DNA of 64,000 bases from Xanthomonas vasicola (GTDB taxonomy: Bacteria > Pseudomonadota > Gammaproteobacteria > Xanthomonadales > Xanthomonadaceae): assembly GCF_000772705.2 (NCBI RefSeq), contig NZ_JSBW02000052.1, positions 62,001 through 126,000 on the forward strand, read 5' to 3'. Every line of letters begins with the position of its first letter. The first letter of the stretch is position 1. This document shows positions 47,594 through 57,533 of the stretch, in pieces. Under the pieces are notes generated by a model. That model did no database searches, was not told the origin of the DNA, and worked only from the letters and a program-made list of their open reading frames with translations. The translations under genes were made by a program, and so were the position numbers.

Positions 47594-48985
47594 TCAGTCG
47601 GCCGCCGCTTCCAGCGCCTGGCTCAAGCGCTCCACCGCAATGATCTCCATCCCCTTGATGCTGGTGGTCTTGGGCGCATTGGCGCGCGGCACGATGGCGC
47701 GCTTGAAGCCATGCGTCGCGGCTTCCTTCAGGCGATCCTCGCCGTTAGGCACCGGGCGGATTTCGCCGGACAGCCCCACTTCGCCGAACGCGATGGTCTT
47801 TTCGGACAATGGCCGGTCGCGTAGCGACGACAGCACCGCCAGCAGCACCGGCAAATCGGCCGCGGTTTCCTGCACACGGATGCCGCCCACCACATTGACG
47901 AACACGTCCTGATCGCCCACCACGATGCCGCCATGCCGGTGCAGCACTGCCAGCAACATGGCCAGCCGGTTCTGCTCCAGCCCCACCGCCACACGACGCG
48001 GATTGGACAATGGCGACGCATCCACCAGCGCCTGCACCTCCACCATCAGCGGACGGGTGCCTTCGCGGGTGACCATCACGCAACTGCCCGGTTGCTGGGT
48101 GCTGCCGCCGGACAGGAAGATTGCCGATGGGTTGGAGACTTCCTTGAGTCCCTTCTCACCCATCGCGAACACGCCTAGCTCGTTGACTGCACCGAAGCGG
48201 TTCTTGAACGCGCGTAACAAGCGGAAGCGGCTACCACTTTCGCCTTCGAAGTACAGCACCGCATCGACCATGTGCTCGAGCACGCGCGGGCCGGCAATGC
48301 CGCCTTCCTTGGTCACATGGCCGACCAGAAACACGGCGGTGCCGGTTTCCTTGGCATAGCGCACCAGCCGCGCTGCGCTCTCGCGCACCTGACTTACCGA
48401 GCCGGGCGCTGCGGTCAGCGATTCGGTCCACAACGTCTGCACCGAGTCGGCCACGATCAGCTTAGGCCGCGCCACGCTGGCGTGCTGCAGGATGTTCTCG
48501 ATACCGGTTTCGGCCAGGGCGTTCAGGCCTTCCAGCGGCAGATCCAGGCGCACCGCACGCCCGGCCACCTGGGCAAGCGATTCTTCGCCGGTGACATACA
48601 ACACCGGCAACGTGGAGGCCATGCTCGCCAGCGCCTGCAGCAGCAGCGTCGACTTGCCGATGCCCGGGTCGCCGCCGATCAGCACCACCGCCCCTTCCAC
48701 CAGTCCGCCGCCCAGCACCCGATCGAATTCGCCAATGCCCGTGGAGACGCGCGCCTGCTCGGACTGCTGCACGTCCTTGAGCGCAGTGATCTTGGGCGCT
48801 TCGGCCTTGCCGGCCCAGCCGCTACGCCGCGATGCTGCTGGCGATGCCTTGCCGCCCGGCGTCGCGCTTTCAAGCACGATTTCGCTCAGCGTGTTCCAGA
48901 CCCCACATTCGGTGCACTGCCCCTGCCACTTGTTGTACTCGGCGCCGCACTCGCCGCAGACATAGGCCGTTTTCGCCTTCGCCAT
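47594..48985 (-). CDS. radA: DNA repair protein RadA (Sms)
   Basis: RadA is a RecA-like DnaB-type helicase/ATPase that processes recombination branches. The 463-residue protein has the N-terminal zinc finger (YVCGECGAEY, CTECGVW), Walker A in IGGDPGIGKSTLLLQ, the KNRFG motif, and a C-terminal Lon-protease-like domain without the proteolytic site (LSGEIRPVPNGEDRLKEA). ATG 48985 gives the family start MAKAKTAYVCGECG; the longer frame to 49156 includes heptamer repeats and is spurious. Confidence 0.96.
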   Translation of the reverse strand: MAKAKTAYVCGECGAEYNKWQGQCTECGVWNTLSEIVLESATPGGKASPAASRRSGWAGKAEAPKITALKDVQQSEQARVSTGIGEFDRVLGGGLVEGAVVLIGGDPGIGKSTLLLQALASMASTLPVLYVTGEESLAQVAGRAVRLDLPLEGLNALAETGIENILQHASVARPKLIVADSVQTLWTESLTAAPGSVSQVRESAARLVRYAKETGTAVFLVGHVTKEGGIAGPRVLEHMVDAVLYFEGESGSRFRLLRAFKNRFGAVNELGVFAMGEKGLKEVSNPSAIFLSGGSTQQPGSCVMVTREGTRPLMVEVQALVDASPLSNPRRVAVGLEQNRLAMLLAVLHRHGGIVVGDQDVFVNVVGGIRVQETAADLPVLLAVLSSLRDRPLSEKTIAFGEVGLSGEIRPVPNGEDRLKEAATHGFKRAIVPRANAPKTTSIKGMEIIAVERLSQALEAAAD

Positions 48986-49063
48986 TGTTTTTGCCCATCG
49001 TTGCTGAAGCAGCAGGATAGTGGCTGACGGTCTCAGCGTGCGCGACGCAGGGCTTTGCGGCAT

Positions 49064-49080
49064 CGGGAATCGGGAATCGG
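49064..49080 (+). repeat. GGGAATC heptamers upstream of radA
   Basis: Two perfect copies of the 7-mer (GGGAATC GGGAATC) with a partial third unit, in the gap between radA and the M61 peptidase gene. Confidence 0.8.
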
Positions 49081-49130
49081 CGACGTGCTGAGGTATCGCG
49101 CAATGTTTACCAGCTGCGCTCACACAACAA

Positions 49131-49160
49131 CGGCATGACCGGTGACGACCGGCCATGCCG
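49131..49160 (-). terminator. Hairpin after the M61 aminopeptidase gene
   Basis: A 12-base stem with one mismatch (49131-49142 with 49149-49160) and a 6-base loop. On the minus strand it is followed by TTGTTGTGTG, a moderate terminator context. Confidence 0.5.
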
Positions 49161-49209
49161 CTTGGATTCCAATGATCCCACGCCGGTCAACGACGTGGGA
49201 GTGCGCCAC

Positions 49210-51090
49210 TTAGCGCGCCTTGTACAACTCGCTCAGGCGATCCGGTTTGCCGGCGATGCGTTCCAAATGCGGATACAACAGACCGCCGTGGTAATCCAGG
49301 CGCACGGTCTCGTAGCGGTCGCCGCGCTTGACCAGCAGTTCAATCGGCGCGGTGGTGCCCTTGGCCGCCTTGATCGCATCCTTGATCACATCTGCGCTAA
49401 AGGCGCGGCCGTTGACTGCAACGATGCTATTACCATTGATGATGCCGGCATTGAACGCCGGGCTGTCCCACAACACCTCGCTGACCTCGCCCGACCCCTC
49501 CAGCGAAAGGCCCAGCGAATAGGTCAGGCTGACGTCGTTTTCGTTGCTCTCGTAGGTCTTGATGACCAGGTTCGGCTCGTCGTTGTAGACCAGCTTCCAG
49601 CCGTTGGCTTCGATACCGCCATTCAACGAGCCGTGCCCGTCCATGCGCTCGCGCAACAGGCTGGCCCAATCGTAGGCCACCACGCCGTTGAGCGTGCTCA
49701 CGATGTCGTCGAAGGTGTATGGGTTGACGTCCCAATCGCCGTTCTTCATGCCGAAGAACGCCTTGGCGAAATCGTCGATGGAACGCTTGTTGTTGGTGAG
49801 CGCGCGCAGCTTGCTATCTACTTCTAGCCACATCATCTGGCCGCCGGAGTAATAGTCCTCGCTCATCTGATAGCTGCGGTACGCCTTCGACCGCCGCATC
49901 GACATGGTCGGGTCGTTGGTGGTGTCCTGCACCGTGCGCCAGGTCATACCGGGGCGGCCACGCTCATACGTTGCCGCGACGCCGGCCAGCATGTCGCGTG
50001 CCTGGTCCTGCGTCCACAGGCCTGAACGGGCAGCCACCACTTCGCCCCAGAACTGGGTCTGGCCTTCGTACAACCACAGCAGGCTGTCGCCCATCGGCAC
50101 ATTGAAGTTCGGCGTTGCCAGGTCGGCGCCACGGCGGTACTTGCCGTTCCAGGAGTGATTGAACTCATGCGACAGCAAATCGCGGCCGGTCCAGCTCTTG
50201 TCCCACTCGGTGAAGTAGTTCGGCGGGCCGCTATTTTCGCTGGAACGGTGATGTTCCAGGCCGATACCGCCCAGCTTCTTGGTCAGCGCCAGCAGGAATT
50301 CGTAATGGTCGAAGTGACGCGCGCCGTACAACTTGTCCATCTGCTGCACCAGCGCGGCGTGCGCCTTGATCTGCTCAGGCTTGGCCTCCAGCGATTTGGC
50401 TTCATCGGCGAACACATTGAGATAGACCGGCTGCTTGCCGGTGCTCAACTCCACGCGCTTGTAGTACTTGCCGGCGAACATCGGCGAATCGACCAGGTCG
50501 TCGAAATCGATCGGCTTGAAAGTCACCGTGTCGCCAACACGACGATCGGTTTCCAGTGCGGTGGCATAGCTCCAACCAGCAGGCAGCGTGACGCTGGCCT
50601 GCGCCTTGATGTTGCGCGCGAAATAACCGGCCGGGTACAGCGCGGTAGTGTTCCACTGCAGGTTGAGCATCTCCGGGGTCATCATCACCCGGCCCTGGTT
50701 GCCGGCCTGCGGCGAGAGGAATTTGAACTCGGCGGTCAGCTCGGTAGCGCCCTGCGGCACGTCCACCTTGAATGCATAGACATCGAACTGGTCGCGTTTC
50801 CATGGCACGACCTTGCCATCGACCTTGATCACCAGACCGGCGAGCTTGTCGATCGGCCCGGTCGGCGAATGATTGCCGGGAATCCACTGCGGGTATAGCA
50901 GCGTCATCGAGCCCGGCTTGGCCGGCATAGTGGTCTTGACCTTGAAGATGCGGTGGGCCAGATCGGTGGCATCCACGTCGATCTTCAAGGTGCCGTCGAA
51001 CGGCACGTCCTGCGGCGGTGCGGTTTGCGCAGCCGCAGGCAGCGACAACGCCGCCAACAACGACATGGACAACAGGGTGGGCATTTTCAT
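49210..51090 (-). CDS. Secreted M61 family metallopeptidase (glycyl aminopeptidase-like)
   Basis: A 626-residue exported zinc peptidase. A signal peptide (MKMPTLLSMSLLAALSLPAAA) is followed by a beta-sandwich domain, the catalytic domain with HEFNH at 308-312 (LLSHEFNHSWNGKYRRG) and a downstream Glu region (LLWLYEGQTQFWGE). A PDZ domain follows near the C-terminus (SPAFNAGIINGNSIVAVNGR). M61 enzymes release N-terminal Gly or Ala. ATG 51090 is preceded by TGCGGAGTTGC. Longer upstream frames lack a signal and are rejected. It probably works in the periplasm on peptides. Confidence 0.93.
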   Translation of the reverse strand: MKMPTLLSMSLLAALSLPAAAQTAPPQDVPFDGTLKIDVDATDLAHRIFKVKTTMPAKPGSMTLLYPQWIPGNHSPTGPIDKLAGLVIKVDGKVVPWKRDQFDVYAFKVDVPQGATELTAEFKFLSPQAGNQGRVMMTPEMLNLQWNTTALYPAGYFARNIKAQASVTLPAGWSYATALETDRRVGDTVTFKPIDFDDLVDSPMFAGKYYKRVELSTGKQPVYLNVFADEAKSLEAKPEQIKAHAALVQQMDKLYGARHFDHYEFLLALTKKLGGIGLEHHRSSENSGPPNYFTEWDKSWTGRDLLSHEFNHSWNGKYRRGADLATPNFNVPMGDSLLWLYEGQTQFWGEVVAARSGLWTQDQARDMLAGVAATYERGRPGMTWRTVQDTTNDPTMSMRRSKAYRSYQMSEDYYSGGQMMWLEVDSKLRALTNNKRSIDDFAKAFFGMKNGDWDVNPYTFDDIVSTLNGVVAYDWASLLRERMDGHGSLNGGIEANGWKLVYNDEPNLVIKTYESNENDVSLTYSLGLSLEGSGEVSEVLWDSPAFNAGIINGNSIVAVNGRAFSADVIKDAIKAAKGTTAPIELLVKRGDRYETVRLDYHGGLLYPHLERIAGKPDRLSELYKAR

Positions 51091-51189
51091 CGCAACTCCG
51101 CAGGTGACCTGGAACAGGCAAGCCCACGATGCTAAGCGCCTGCCTGTGCTTCCCCGTATGCCATTGGTCATGTTGCGGGCGATTGACCG

Positions 51190-51222
51190 TAAAAAAAAAG
51201 GCCGCCAATCACTTGGCGGCCT
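51190..51222 (-). terminator. Terminator of the cyoABCD operon
   Basis: A 9-base stem (AGGCCGCCA / TGGCGGCCT) with a 6-base loop, followed on the minus strand by nine T. It lies about 40 bases after the cyoD stop. Confidence 0.95.
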
Positions 51223-51259
51223 CTTCTTCAACATTGCTGCGATCCGGCGTAGCGCCGTC

Positions 51260-51595
51260 TCAATGCATCATGTTGACGTTCATGTTGTGCAGCACCCACA
51301 GCGAGCCGACGATCACGATGCCAATGATCAGCAGCGAGAACAAGCCCACCTGCACGTTGGAACGCTGCTCCGGGGTGCGGTCCATATGCAGGAAGTACAC
51401 CATGTGCACCAACATCTGCACCGCGGCCATGACCGAGATCACGACGACAGTGACGCCCTTGGAGAACGCGCCGCTCATCACCATCGCAAACGGGATGACG
51501 GTGAGGATCACGGCCATCACAAAGCCGATCAGGTAGGACTTCAACCCGCCGGCGTGTGCGTCGGCAGCGGTTTCGGTGTGGTGGTGATTGGCCAT
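51260..51595 (-). CDS. cyoD: Cytochrome bo ubiquinol oxidase subunit IV
   Basis: A 111-residue protein with three membrane helices (GLKSYLIGFVMAVILTVIPF; AAVQMLVHMVYFLHMDRTPE; a last helix GLFSLLIIGIVIVGSLWVL). The His-rich N-terminus [14 protein letters not shown] is common in CyoD. It shares a TAATG overlap of 1 base with cyoC. Required for assembly of the oxidase. Confidence 0.93.
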   Translation of the reverse strand: MANHHHTETAADAHAGGLKSYLIGFVMAVILTVIPFAMVMSGAFSKGVTVVVISVMAAVQMLVHMVYFLHMDRTPEQRSNVQVGLFSLLIIGIVIVGSLWVLHNMNVNMMH

Positions 51596-52227
51596 TACAA
51601 CGCTCCCAGCAGATAGACGACGGTAAACACACCGATCCAGATGATGTCCAGGAAGTGCCAGAACAGGCTCAGGCAGGCCAGACGCGTGCTGTTGCGCGCG
51701 GTCAGACCGTTCTTGGAGATCTGGATCACCAGCACCGCCATCCACAGCAGGCCGGAGGCCACGTGCAGACCGTGCGTGCCCACCAGGGTGAAGAACGCCG
51801 ACAGGAACGCACTGCGGCTCGGGCCGGCACCTTCATGGATCAGGTGGTTGAACTCCCAGACTTCCATGCATAAGAAGCCGATACCCAGCAGCGCGGTGAC
51901 GGCCAGCCAGCCGTACAGGCCGCCCATCTTGCGCTTGTGCGCGGCAATCATCGCGAAGCCGAAGCTCAAGCTGCTGAACAACAGCAGGAAGGTTTCCACC
52001 AGCACGAACTTCAGGTCGAACAGCTCTTTGGCAGTCGGCCCGTCCACCGTGGCCCCGGAGAGCACCGCATAGGTGGCGAACAGACCGGCAAACAGCAGGC
52101 AGTCGCTCATCAGATAGACCCAGAACCCGAAGACGGTGTTGCCACCGCCGTCGTGATGCTCGTGGTCGTGATCGTGGCCGCCCGCGTGGGCGGCGTGGTC
52201 AAGCGTGGTCGAGGAAGCCATGGTCAT
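51595..52227 (-). CDS. cyoC: Cytochrome bo ubiquinol oxidase subunit III
   Basis: A 210-residue protein with five membrane helices, including [39 protein letters not shown] and [16 protein letters not shown]. This fits subunit III of haem-copper oxidases of the quinol type. Its first 25 residues are His-rich. The ATG overlaps the cyoB stop (ATGA). It stabilises the catalytic core. Confidence 0.95.
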   Translation of the reverse strand: MTMASSTTLDHAAHAGGHDHDHEHHDGGGNTVFGFWVYLMSDCLLFAGLFATYAVLSGATVDGPTAKELFDLKFVLVETFLLLFSSLSFGFAMIAAHKRKMGGLYGWLAVTALLGIGFLCMEVWEFNHLIHEGAGPSRSAFLSAFFTLVGTHGLHVASGLLWMAVLVIQISKNGLTARNSTRLACLSLFWHFLDIIWIGVFTVVYLLGAL

Positions 52228-54224
52228 ACCACCTTCGCGGCCTGCGCCGCCTGTTGCTGTTCGAGCAGGGCGAAACGTGCGTTTTCGATGCGCTCCACTT
52301 CGTCGGCCGGCACCCAGTAATCGATGTCGTCATCGAACGTACGTGCGATGAAGCTGCCGATCATGCCCACCAGGCCGATGATGGCCAGCCACCAGATGTG
52401 CCAGATCAGACCGAAGCCCAGCAGCACACTGAAGGCACCGATGTAGACGCCTGCGCCGGTGTTACGCGGCATGTGGATCGCTTCATACTTGGACGGACGC
52501 ACCCAGCCCTTGCCATTCTGTTTGTCGGCCCAGAACTGGTCGCGGTCGTCGATGTGCGGCAGCACGGCGAAGTTGTAGAACGGCGGCGGCGACGAGGTTG
52601 CCCACTCCAGCGTACGGCCATCCCACGGATCGCCGGTGTAATCCATGTGCTCCTTGCGCTTCCACACGCTGTAACCGATCTGCACCAGGTTCAAGAAGAT
52701 ACCCATGCCGATGATTGCAGCACCCACCGCAGCCACGTACAGCCACGGCGCCCACTCGGGGTGGTTGTAGGTGTTCATGCGACGGGTCATGCCCATGAAG
52801 CCGAGCACATACAGAGGCATGAAGGCCACGAAGAAACCAATGATCCAGCACCAGAACGATGCCTTGCCCAGCTTTTCGTTGAGCTTGAAGCCGAACGCCT
52901 TCGGGAACCAGTAGGTCAGACCTGCCAGGTAACCGAACACCACGCCGCCAATGATCACGTTATGGAAGTGCGCAATCAGGAACAGGCTGTTGTGCAGCAC
53001 GAAGTCCACGGCCGGAATCGCCAGCATCACGCCGGTCATGCCGCCGATGGTGAAGGTGATGATGAAGCCCATCGTCCACAGCACCGGCGCGGTCATGTGC
53101 ACGCGACCGCGGAACATGGTGAACAGCCAGTTGAAGATTTTCACGCCGGTCGGAATCGAGATGATCATCGTCGTGATGCCGAAGAAGGCATTGACGTTGG
53201 CACCCGAGCCCATGGTGAAGAAGTGGTGCAACCACACCACGAACGACAGCACGCCGATGCACGAGGTGGCGTAGACCATCGAGGTGTAGCCGAACAGACG
53301 CTTGCGGCTATAGGTCGCAATCAACTCGGAGAAAATACCGAACGCCGGCAGGATCAGGATGTAGACCTCCGGGTGACCCCAGATCCAGATCAGGTTGACG
53401 TACATCATGGCGTTGCCGCCACCGTGGTTGGTAAAGAAGTGCGTACCCAGGTAACGGTCGGCACCCAGTAGCGCCAGCGCCACGGTCAGGATCGGGAACG
53501 CGGCAATGATCAGGATGTTGGTGATCAGCGCGGTCCAGGTGAAGATCGGCATGCGCATCAGGGTCATGCCCGGTGTGCGCATCCGCATGATCGTCACGAA
53601 GAAGTTGATGCCGGTCAGCAACGTGCCTAAACCGGACACCTGCAACGCCCAGATGTAGTAATCGACACCGACCCCTGGACTGTATTCCAGCCCGGACAAC
53701 GGCGGATACGCCAACCAACCGGTCTGCGCGAATTCACCGACACCCAGCGAGATGTTGATCAGCGCCGCACCGGCCACGAACAGCCAGAAGCTCAGCGAGT
53801 TCAAGAACGGAAACGCCACGTCGCGTGCGCCGATCTGCAGCGGCACGATCAGGTTCAACAGGCCCGTCATGAACGGCATGGCCATGAAGAAGATCATGAT
53901 CACGCCATGCGCGGTAAAGATCTGGTCGTAGTGATGCGGAGGAAACACGCCTTCGCCACCGTTGCCGACCAGCGCCTGCTGGGTGCGCATCATCGCCGCG
54001 TCGGCAAAACCGCGCAGCAGCATGACCAGCGCCACGATGATGTACATCACGCCGATGCGCTTGTGATCCACCGAGGTGAACCACTCTTTCCAGAGATAGC
54101 CCCACAGCTTGTACTTGGTGATGGCGCCCGCGATGAGCAGGCCGAGCAGGCCGGCACCACCCAGTGCGACCATAATGATCGGCTCGTGGTACGGAACTGC
54201 CTCGATGGTGAGTTTGCCTAGCAT
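52224..54224 (-). CDS. cyoB: Cytochrome bo ubiquinol oxidase subunit I
   Basis: The catalytic subunit, 666 residues with about 15 membrane helices. It holds the haem-copper site: [14 protein letters not shown] (CuB His and the cross-linked Tyr), VWLHHFF (CuB ligands), and AHFHNVI (haem His ligands). The N-terminal [14 protein letters not shown] is typical of this family. It reduces O2 to water with electrons from ubiquinol and pumps protons. ATG 54224 follows TGGAGACAAGTG and shares bases with the cyoA stop codon. Confidence 0.97.
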   Translation of the reverse strand: MLGKLTIEAVPYHEPIIMVALGGAGLLGLLIAGAITKYKLWGYLWKEWFTSVDHKRIGVMYIIVALVMLLRGFADAAMMRTQQALVGNGGEGVFPPHHYDQIFTAHGVIMIFFMAMPFMTGLLNLIVPLQIGARDVAFPFLNSLSFWLFVAGAALINISLGVGEFAQTGWLAYPPLSGLEYSPGVGVDYYIWALQVSGLGTLLTGINFFVTIMRMRTPGMTLMRMPIFTWTALITNILIIAAFPILTVALALLGADRYLGTHFFTNHGGGNAMMYVNLIWIWGHPEVYILILPAFGIFSELIATYSRKRLFGYTSMVYATSCIGVLSFVVWLHHFFTMGSGANVNAFFGITTMIISIPTGVKIFNWLFTMFRGRVHMTAPVLWTMGFIITFTIGGMTGVMLAIPAVDFVLHNSLFLIAHFHNVIIGGVVFGYLAGLTYWFPKAFGFKLNEKLGKASFWCWIIGFFVAFMPLYVLGFMGMTRRMNTYNHPEWAPWLYVAAVGAAIIGMGIFLNLVQIGYSVWKRKEHMDYTGDPWDGRTLEWATSSPPPFYNFAVLPHIDDRDQFWADKQNGKGWVRPSKYEAIHMPRNTGAGVYIGAFSVLLGFGLIWHIWWLAIIGLVGMIGSFIARTFDDDIDYWVPADEVERIENARFALLEQQQAAQAAKVV

Positions 54225-55159
54225 CACTTGTCTCCAGAAGTGCACATGGCGACCGGCTCTGTCGCCGATGCCTGATGGTCGCCGTGGCCTTTACTGTGGC
54301 CCGGACCATTCATGTATTTTTCGACCAGCGAGCGGAACATGCCGTCCTGCACCGACGAGTAGTAGGTGACCGGATACTGTTCCTTGTCGTTGCGATTGGC
54401 TGCCAGCACCTGGTACTCGGCAGCGTTCAACGTGGTCGGCGAGGCCTTGACCTTGGCCACCCACGCAGCGAAGCCGGCCTGATCGGTGGCATGCGCCTTG
54501 AAGCTCATCTTCGAAAAGCCGTGGCCGCTGTAGTTGGTGGACAGGCCGAAGTATTCGCCCGGCTCGTTGGCCACCAGATGCAGCTTGGTTTCCATGCCTG
54601 CCATCGCGTAGATCATGGTGCCCAGGTGCGGAATGAAGAACGAGTTCATCACCGTGTCGGAGGTGATCTTGAAGTTCAGCGGCGTGTGCACCGGGAACGC
54701 GATCTCGTTGACAGTGGCGATGTTCTGGTCGGGATAAATGAACATCCACTTCCAGTCCAGCGATACCGCTTCGATGGTGATCGGCTTGAGGTCCGAATCC
54801 AGCGGCCGGTACGGGTCCAGCGCGTGCGACGAGCGCCAGGTCAGCACCGCCAGCACCAGGATGATCACGCACGGGATCGACCACACCACCACTTCGATGG
54901 CGGTGGAGTGCGACCAATCCGGCTCATAGCGCGCCTTGGTGTTGGATGCGCGATATTTCCACGCGAACGCAATCGTCATCACGATCACCGGGATGACCAC
55001 GATCAGCATCAGCACCACCGAGGTGATCAGCAGTTGCTTTTCGTCGTGGCCAATCTGGCCTTTCGGATTGAGGATGGCCGAGTTGCAGCCTGCCAGCAGC
55101 AGGAAGGGCAACATCAGACCTGGACGAAGTAAACGCCCGAGCTGTTTCAGCGGAATCAT
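54224..55159 (-). CDS. cyoA: Cytochrome bo ubiquinol oxidase subunit II
   Basis: A 311-residue lipoprotein (lipobox LLLAGC near residue 20) with two membrane helices and a periplasmic domain. The CuA ligand motif with two Cys is absent, which marks a quinol oxidase rather than a cytochrome c oxidase. The [20 protein letters not shown] and [17 protein letters not shown] segments are diagnostic. The His-rich tail is unusual. ATG 55159 gives the family N-terminus. It is the first gene of cyoABCD; cyoE (haem O synthase) is not in this operon. Confidence 0.96.
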   Translation of the reverse strand: MIPLKQLGRLLRPGLMLPFLLLAGCNSAILNPKGQIGHDEKQLLITSVVLMLIVVIPVIVMTIAFAWKYRASNTKARYEPDWSHSTAIEVVVWSIPCVIILVLAVLTWRSSHALDPYRPLDSDLKPITIEAVSLDWKWMFIYPDQNIATVNEIAFPVHTPLNFKITSDTVMNSFFIPHLGTMIYAMAGMETKLHLVANEPGEYFGLSTNYSGHGFSKMSFKAHATDQAGFAAWVAKVKASPTTLNAAEYQVLAANRNDKEQYPVTYYSSVQDGMFRSLVEKYMNGPGHSKGHGDHQASATEPVAMCTSGDK

Positions 55160-55520
55160 CGGTCGATCCAAGTGCGAAGGAACGCCAGCCTCGTTCGTCG
55201 TATCCGTCCTGGGATGTTCCCGACGCAGCTGTCTTCCTAGAGGAGATGCACTGCGCAGACCGAAGACACGGGTTAGCGCAGTAATTTTAGTCTTTGCTGC
55301 ACCTGCACGAAACCCATTGGCAATGATCTGACGCAATAAAAGCGCGCCAATTTGTGCGACATGTTGTCGCAGCGCAGCGCGAGGCAAGAAATGCACCGTT
55401 GCGTTCGCAAGGGGGGCAGGCCTGCAAGCGTGCAATGCATGCGAGAACTACGTGAAACGCCACGTTTTCAACGCTTCAAAACGCAACTGGGCCGGCATAC
55501 GCCGACCCAGTCTTGGAGCG

Positions 55521-55596
55521 TGGTGCCGGAAATAGGAATCGAACCTACGACCTACGCATTACGAATGCGCCGCTCTACCAACTGAGCTATTCCGGC
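55521..55596 (-). tRNA. tRNA-Thr (anticodon CGT)
   Basis: The 76 bases fold into a cloverleaf: acceptor GCCGGAA paired with TTCCGGC, D arm GCTC/GAGC, anticodon arm with loop TTCGTAA (anticodon CGT, reads ACG), and T arm GTAGGTTCGATTCCTAT. The CCA end is encoded. It closely resembles the E. coli tRNA-Thr(CGU) sequence. Confidence 0.97.
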
Positions 55597-55685
55597 TAGC
55601 CGTGAATTGTAGGAGCGCAGCGGCATCCGGGTCAATCACTGCAAGCGCCGCGTCTTGCCTGCACCGTCGTGCCGGAGCCGGCGCG

Positions 55686-56636
55686 TCAGCTGACCAGACG
55701 CAACCGCAGTTCCTTGGGCAGTGCGAACACCATCGATTCCGGCTCGCCTTCCAGCTCGGAGACGCCATTGGCGCCCAGTTCGCGCAACCGCGCCAGCACG
55801 CCATCGACCAGCACCTGCGGCGCAGAGGCACCGGCGGTCAGACCGATATGCTGCTTGCCGACGATCCAGGCCGGGTCGATCTCGCTGGCGTTATCGATCA
55901 GGTAGGACTCCACACCGTCACGCCGGGCCAGTTCACTCAGCCGGTTGGAATTGGAGCTGTTCGGCGAACCCACCACCAGCACCAGATCACACTGGCGCGC
56001 CAGATCGCGCACCGCGTCCTGGCGGTTCTGGGTGGCGTAGCAGATGTCGTCGTGGCGCGGCCCCTGCATTGCCGGGTAGCGCGCACGCAAGGCCTCGATG
56101 ATCCCCATGGTGTCGTCCACCGACAGCGTGGTCTGGGTGGTGTAGGCAAGATTTTCGGGCTGGCGGACATCGAGCGTGGCGACCTGCTCGATGTCTTCGA
56201 CCAGGTAGATCGTGCCCGGGCCGCGTTCGCGGCTCCACTGCCCCATCGTGCCCTCCACTTCCGGGTGCCCGGCATGGCCGATCAGCACCACGTCGCGGCC
56301 GGCCCGGCAATGCCGCGCCACCTCGAAATGCACCTTGGTCACCAGCGGGCAGGTGGCGTCGAACACCTTCAATCCACGGCGCTCGGCTTCCAGCCGCACC
56401 GCCTGCGAGACGCCGTGCGCGCTGAAGATCACCGTGGCATCGTCGGGCACCTCGTCGAGTTCTTCGACGAAGATCGCGCCGCGCTGCTTGAGGTCGTCGA
56501 CGACGAAGCGGTTGTGCACGACCTCGTGGCGCACATAGATCGGCGCGCCCAGCGTTTCGATCGCACGCTTGACGATCTCGATCGCACGGTCGACACCGGC
56601 ACAAAAACCACGGGGATTGGCGAGCAGGACATCCAT
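55686..56636 (-). CDS. ispH: 4-hydroxy-3-methylbut-2-enyl diphosphate reductase
   Basis: IspH makes IPP and DMAPP in the last step of the MEP isoprenoid route. The 316-residue protein has the three Cys for the 4Fe-4S cluster in [24 protein letters not shown] and [12 protein letters not shown], with the [13 protein letters not shown] segment and substrate site [15 protein letters not shown] 56636 gives the family start [14 protein letters not shown]; an ATG at 56645 adds three residues. Separated from lspA by 66 bases. Confidence 0.97.
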   Translation of the reverse strand: MDVLLANPRGFCAGVDRAIEIVKRAIETLGAPIYVRHEVVHNRFVVDDLKQRGAIFVEELDEVPDDATVIFSAHGVSQAVRLEAERRGLKVFDATCPLVTKVHFEVARHCRAGRDVVLIGHAGHPEVEGTMGQWSRERGPGTIYLVEDIEQVATLDVRQPENLAYTTQTTLSVDDTMGIIEALRARYPAMQGPRHDDICYATQNRQDAVRDLARQCDLVLVVGSPNSSNSNRLSELARRDGVESYLIDNASEIDPAWIVGKQHIGLTAGASAPQVLVDGVLARLRELGANGVSELEGEPESMVFALPKELRLRLVS

Positions 56637-56702
56637 GGCGGGCATTCTACGGGAATGGGGAACGAGGGGTCGGAGCTGGCGGCAGTCGCTAGCAGGCAGG
56701 CT

Positions 56703-57221
56703 TCAGCGCAGATTCCCGGTTCCCGACTCCTGCTTGCCGGATTTGTCGAACAGGCCGAACACGGCGATGCCGATCGCCCCGCCCACGATTGCCGAGTCGG
56801 CAATGTTGAACGACGGCCAGGTGTGGCTACCGATGTACCACTGGATGAAATCCACCACGTGGCCATGCATCAGCCGGTCGATCACGTTGCCGATCGCCCC
56901 GCCGATCACCAGCGCATACGGCAGCGCGCTGCGCCAATGCCCGCGCGCGGTGCGCGAGAGCCAGAACGCCAGCAGGCCGCTGATACCCATCGCCAACGCG
57001 CTGAAGAACCACAACTGCCAGCCGCCGGCATCGCTCAAGAAGCTGAAGGCCGCGCCGGTGTTGTAGGTGCGGTACCAGTTCCAGAAACCGTCGATCACCG
57101 GCACCGGGGTGTACTCGGGCAGGCTGGACAGCACCCAGGCCTTGCTCCATTGGTCCAGGCCGACCACCAGCGCGGACAGCAGCAGCCAGATCAGGGCGGA
57201 GGGTTTGGGTCGTTGACTCAT
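56703..57221 (-). CDS. lspA: Lipoprotein signal peptidase (prolipoprotein peptidase II)
   Basis: LspA cuts the signal peptide of lipoproteins at the lipobox Cys. The 172-residue protein has four membrane helices, the [10 protein letters not shown] segment, and the two catalytic Asp in [16 protein letters not shown] and [11 protein letters not shown] 57221 gives [16 protein letters not shown]; an ATG at 57236 adds five residues. The last residues ([10 protein letters not shown]) are encoded by degenerate GGGAATC heptamers, so the C-terminus may be repeat-derived. Part of murJ-ribF-ileS-lspA-ispH. Confidence 0.95.
   Translation of the reverse strand: MSQRPKPSALIWLLLSALVVGLDQWSKAWVLSSLPEYTPVPVIDGFWNWYRTYNTGAAFSFLSDAGGWQLWFFSALAMGISGLLAFWLSRTARGHWRSALPYALVIGGAIGNVIDRLMHGHVVDFIQWYIGSHTWPSFNIADSAIVGGAIGIAVFGLFDKSGKQESGTGNLR
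56713..56735 (-). repeat. Degenerate GGGAATC heptamers at the 3' end of lspA
   Basis: Three 7-base units (plus-strand GATTCCC, GGTTCCC, GACTCCT) lie inside the end of the lspA frame and encode its last residues. A further set of similar units lies at 56648-56670 before ispH. Confidence 0.6.
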
Positions 57222-57533
57222 GTCGGAAGATCGCAATTAGTGGCCACTGCTCCGATGCCGGGAGAAGATGCCTGGATGGAGGTTGTGACCGGAATGGCGG
57301 AAAACATGACGAAGACTGTCGCGCAGACAGGCGAGGATGGCACGGACGGTTCAACGAACAGTCCTGCCCAGCCCCACAACGTGCCCCAAGCTTCAGAAAA
57401 GCCAGACGCATGCGCATAGCTGCGGCACCCGCTTCGCAGCAGCCCAGACTACCAGCCGGATGAAGACGGACTGCGCCAGGGCGAGACGACCACAGTGCGC
57501 GGCGATCGCTGCCACGCACTGCCGCGCACGGCA
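57222..57533. other. Intergenic region between ileS and lspA
   Basis: About 310 bases with no supported gene or hairpin. lspA may be read from the ileS transcript or from a promoter here. Confidence 0.5.

Noticed and set aside
54224-55159. Cytochrome c oxidase (CuA type) subunit II
   Set aside because: The two Cys of the CuA site are missing and the gene order cyoABCD fits a quinol oxidase.
55602-57419. Plus-strand open frame of 605 codons over ispH and lspA
   Set aside because: Shadow of two conserved minus-strand genes; the translation has no domain and is rich in His, Gln and Arg as expected for such shadows.
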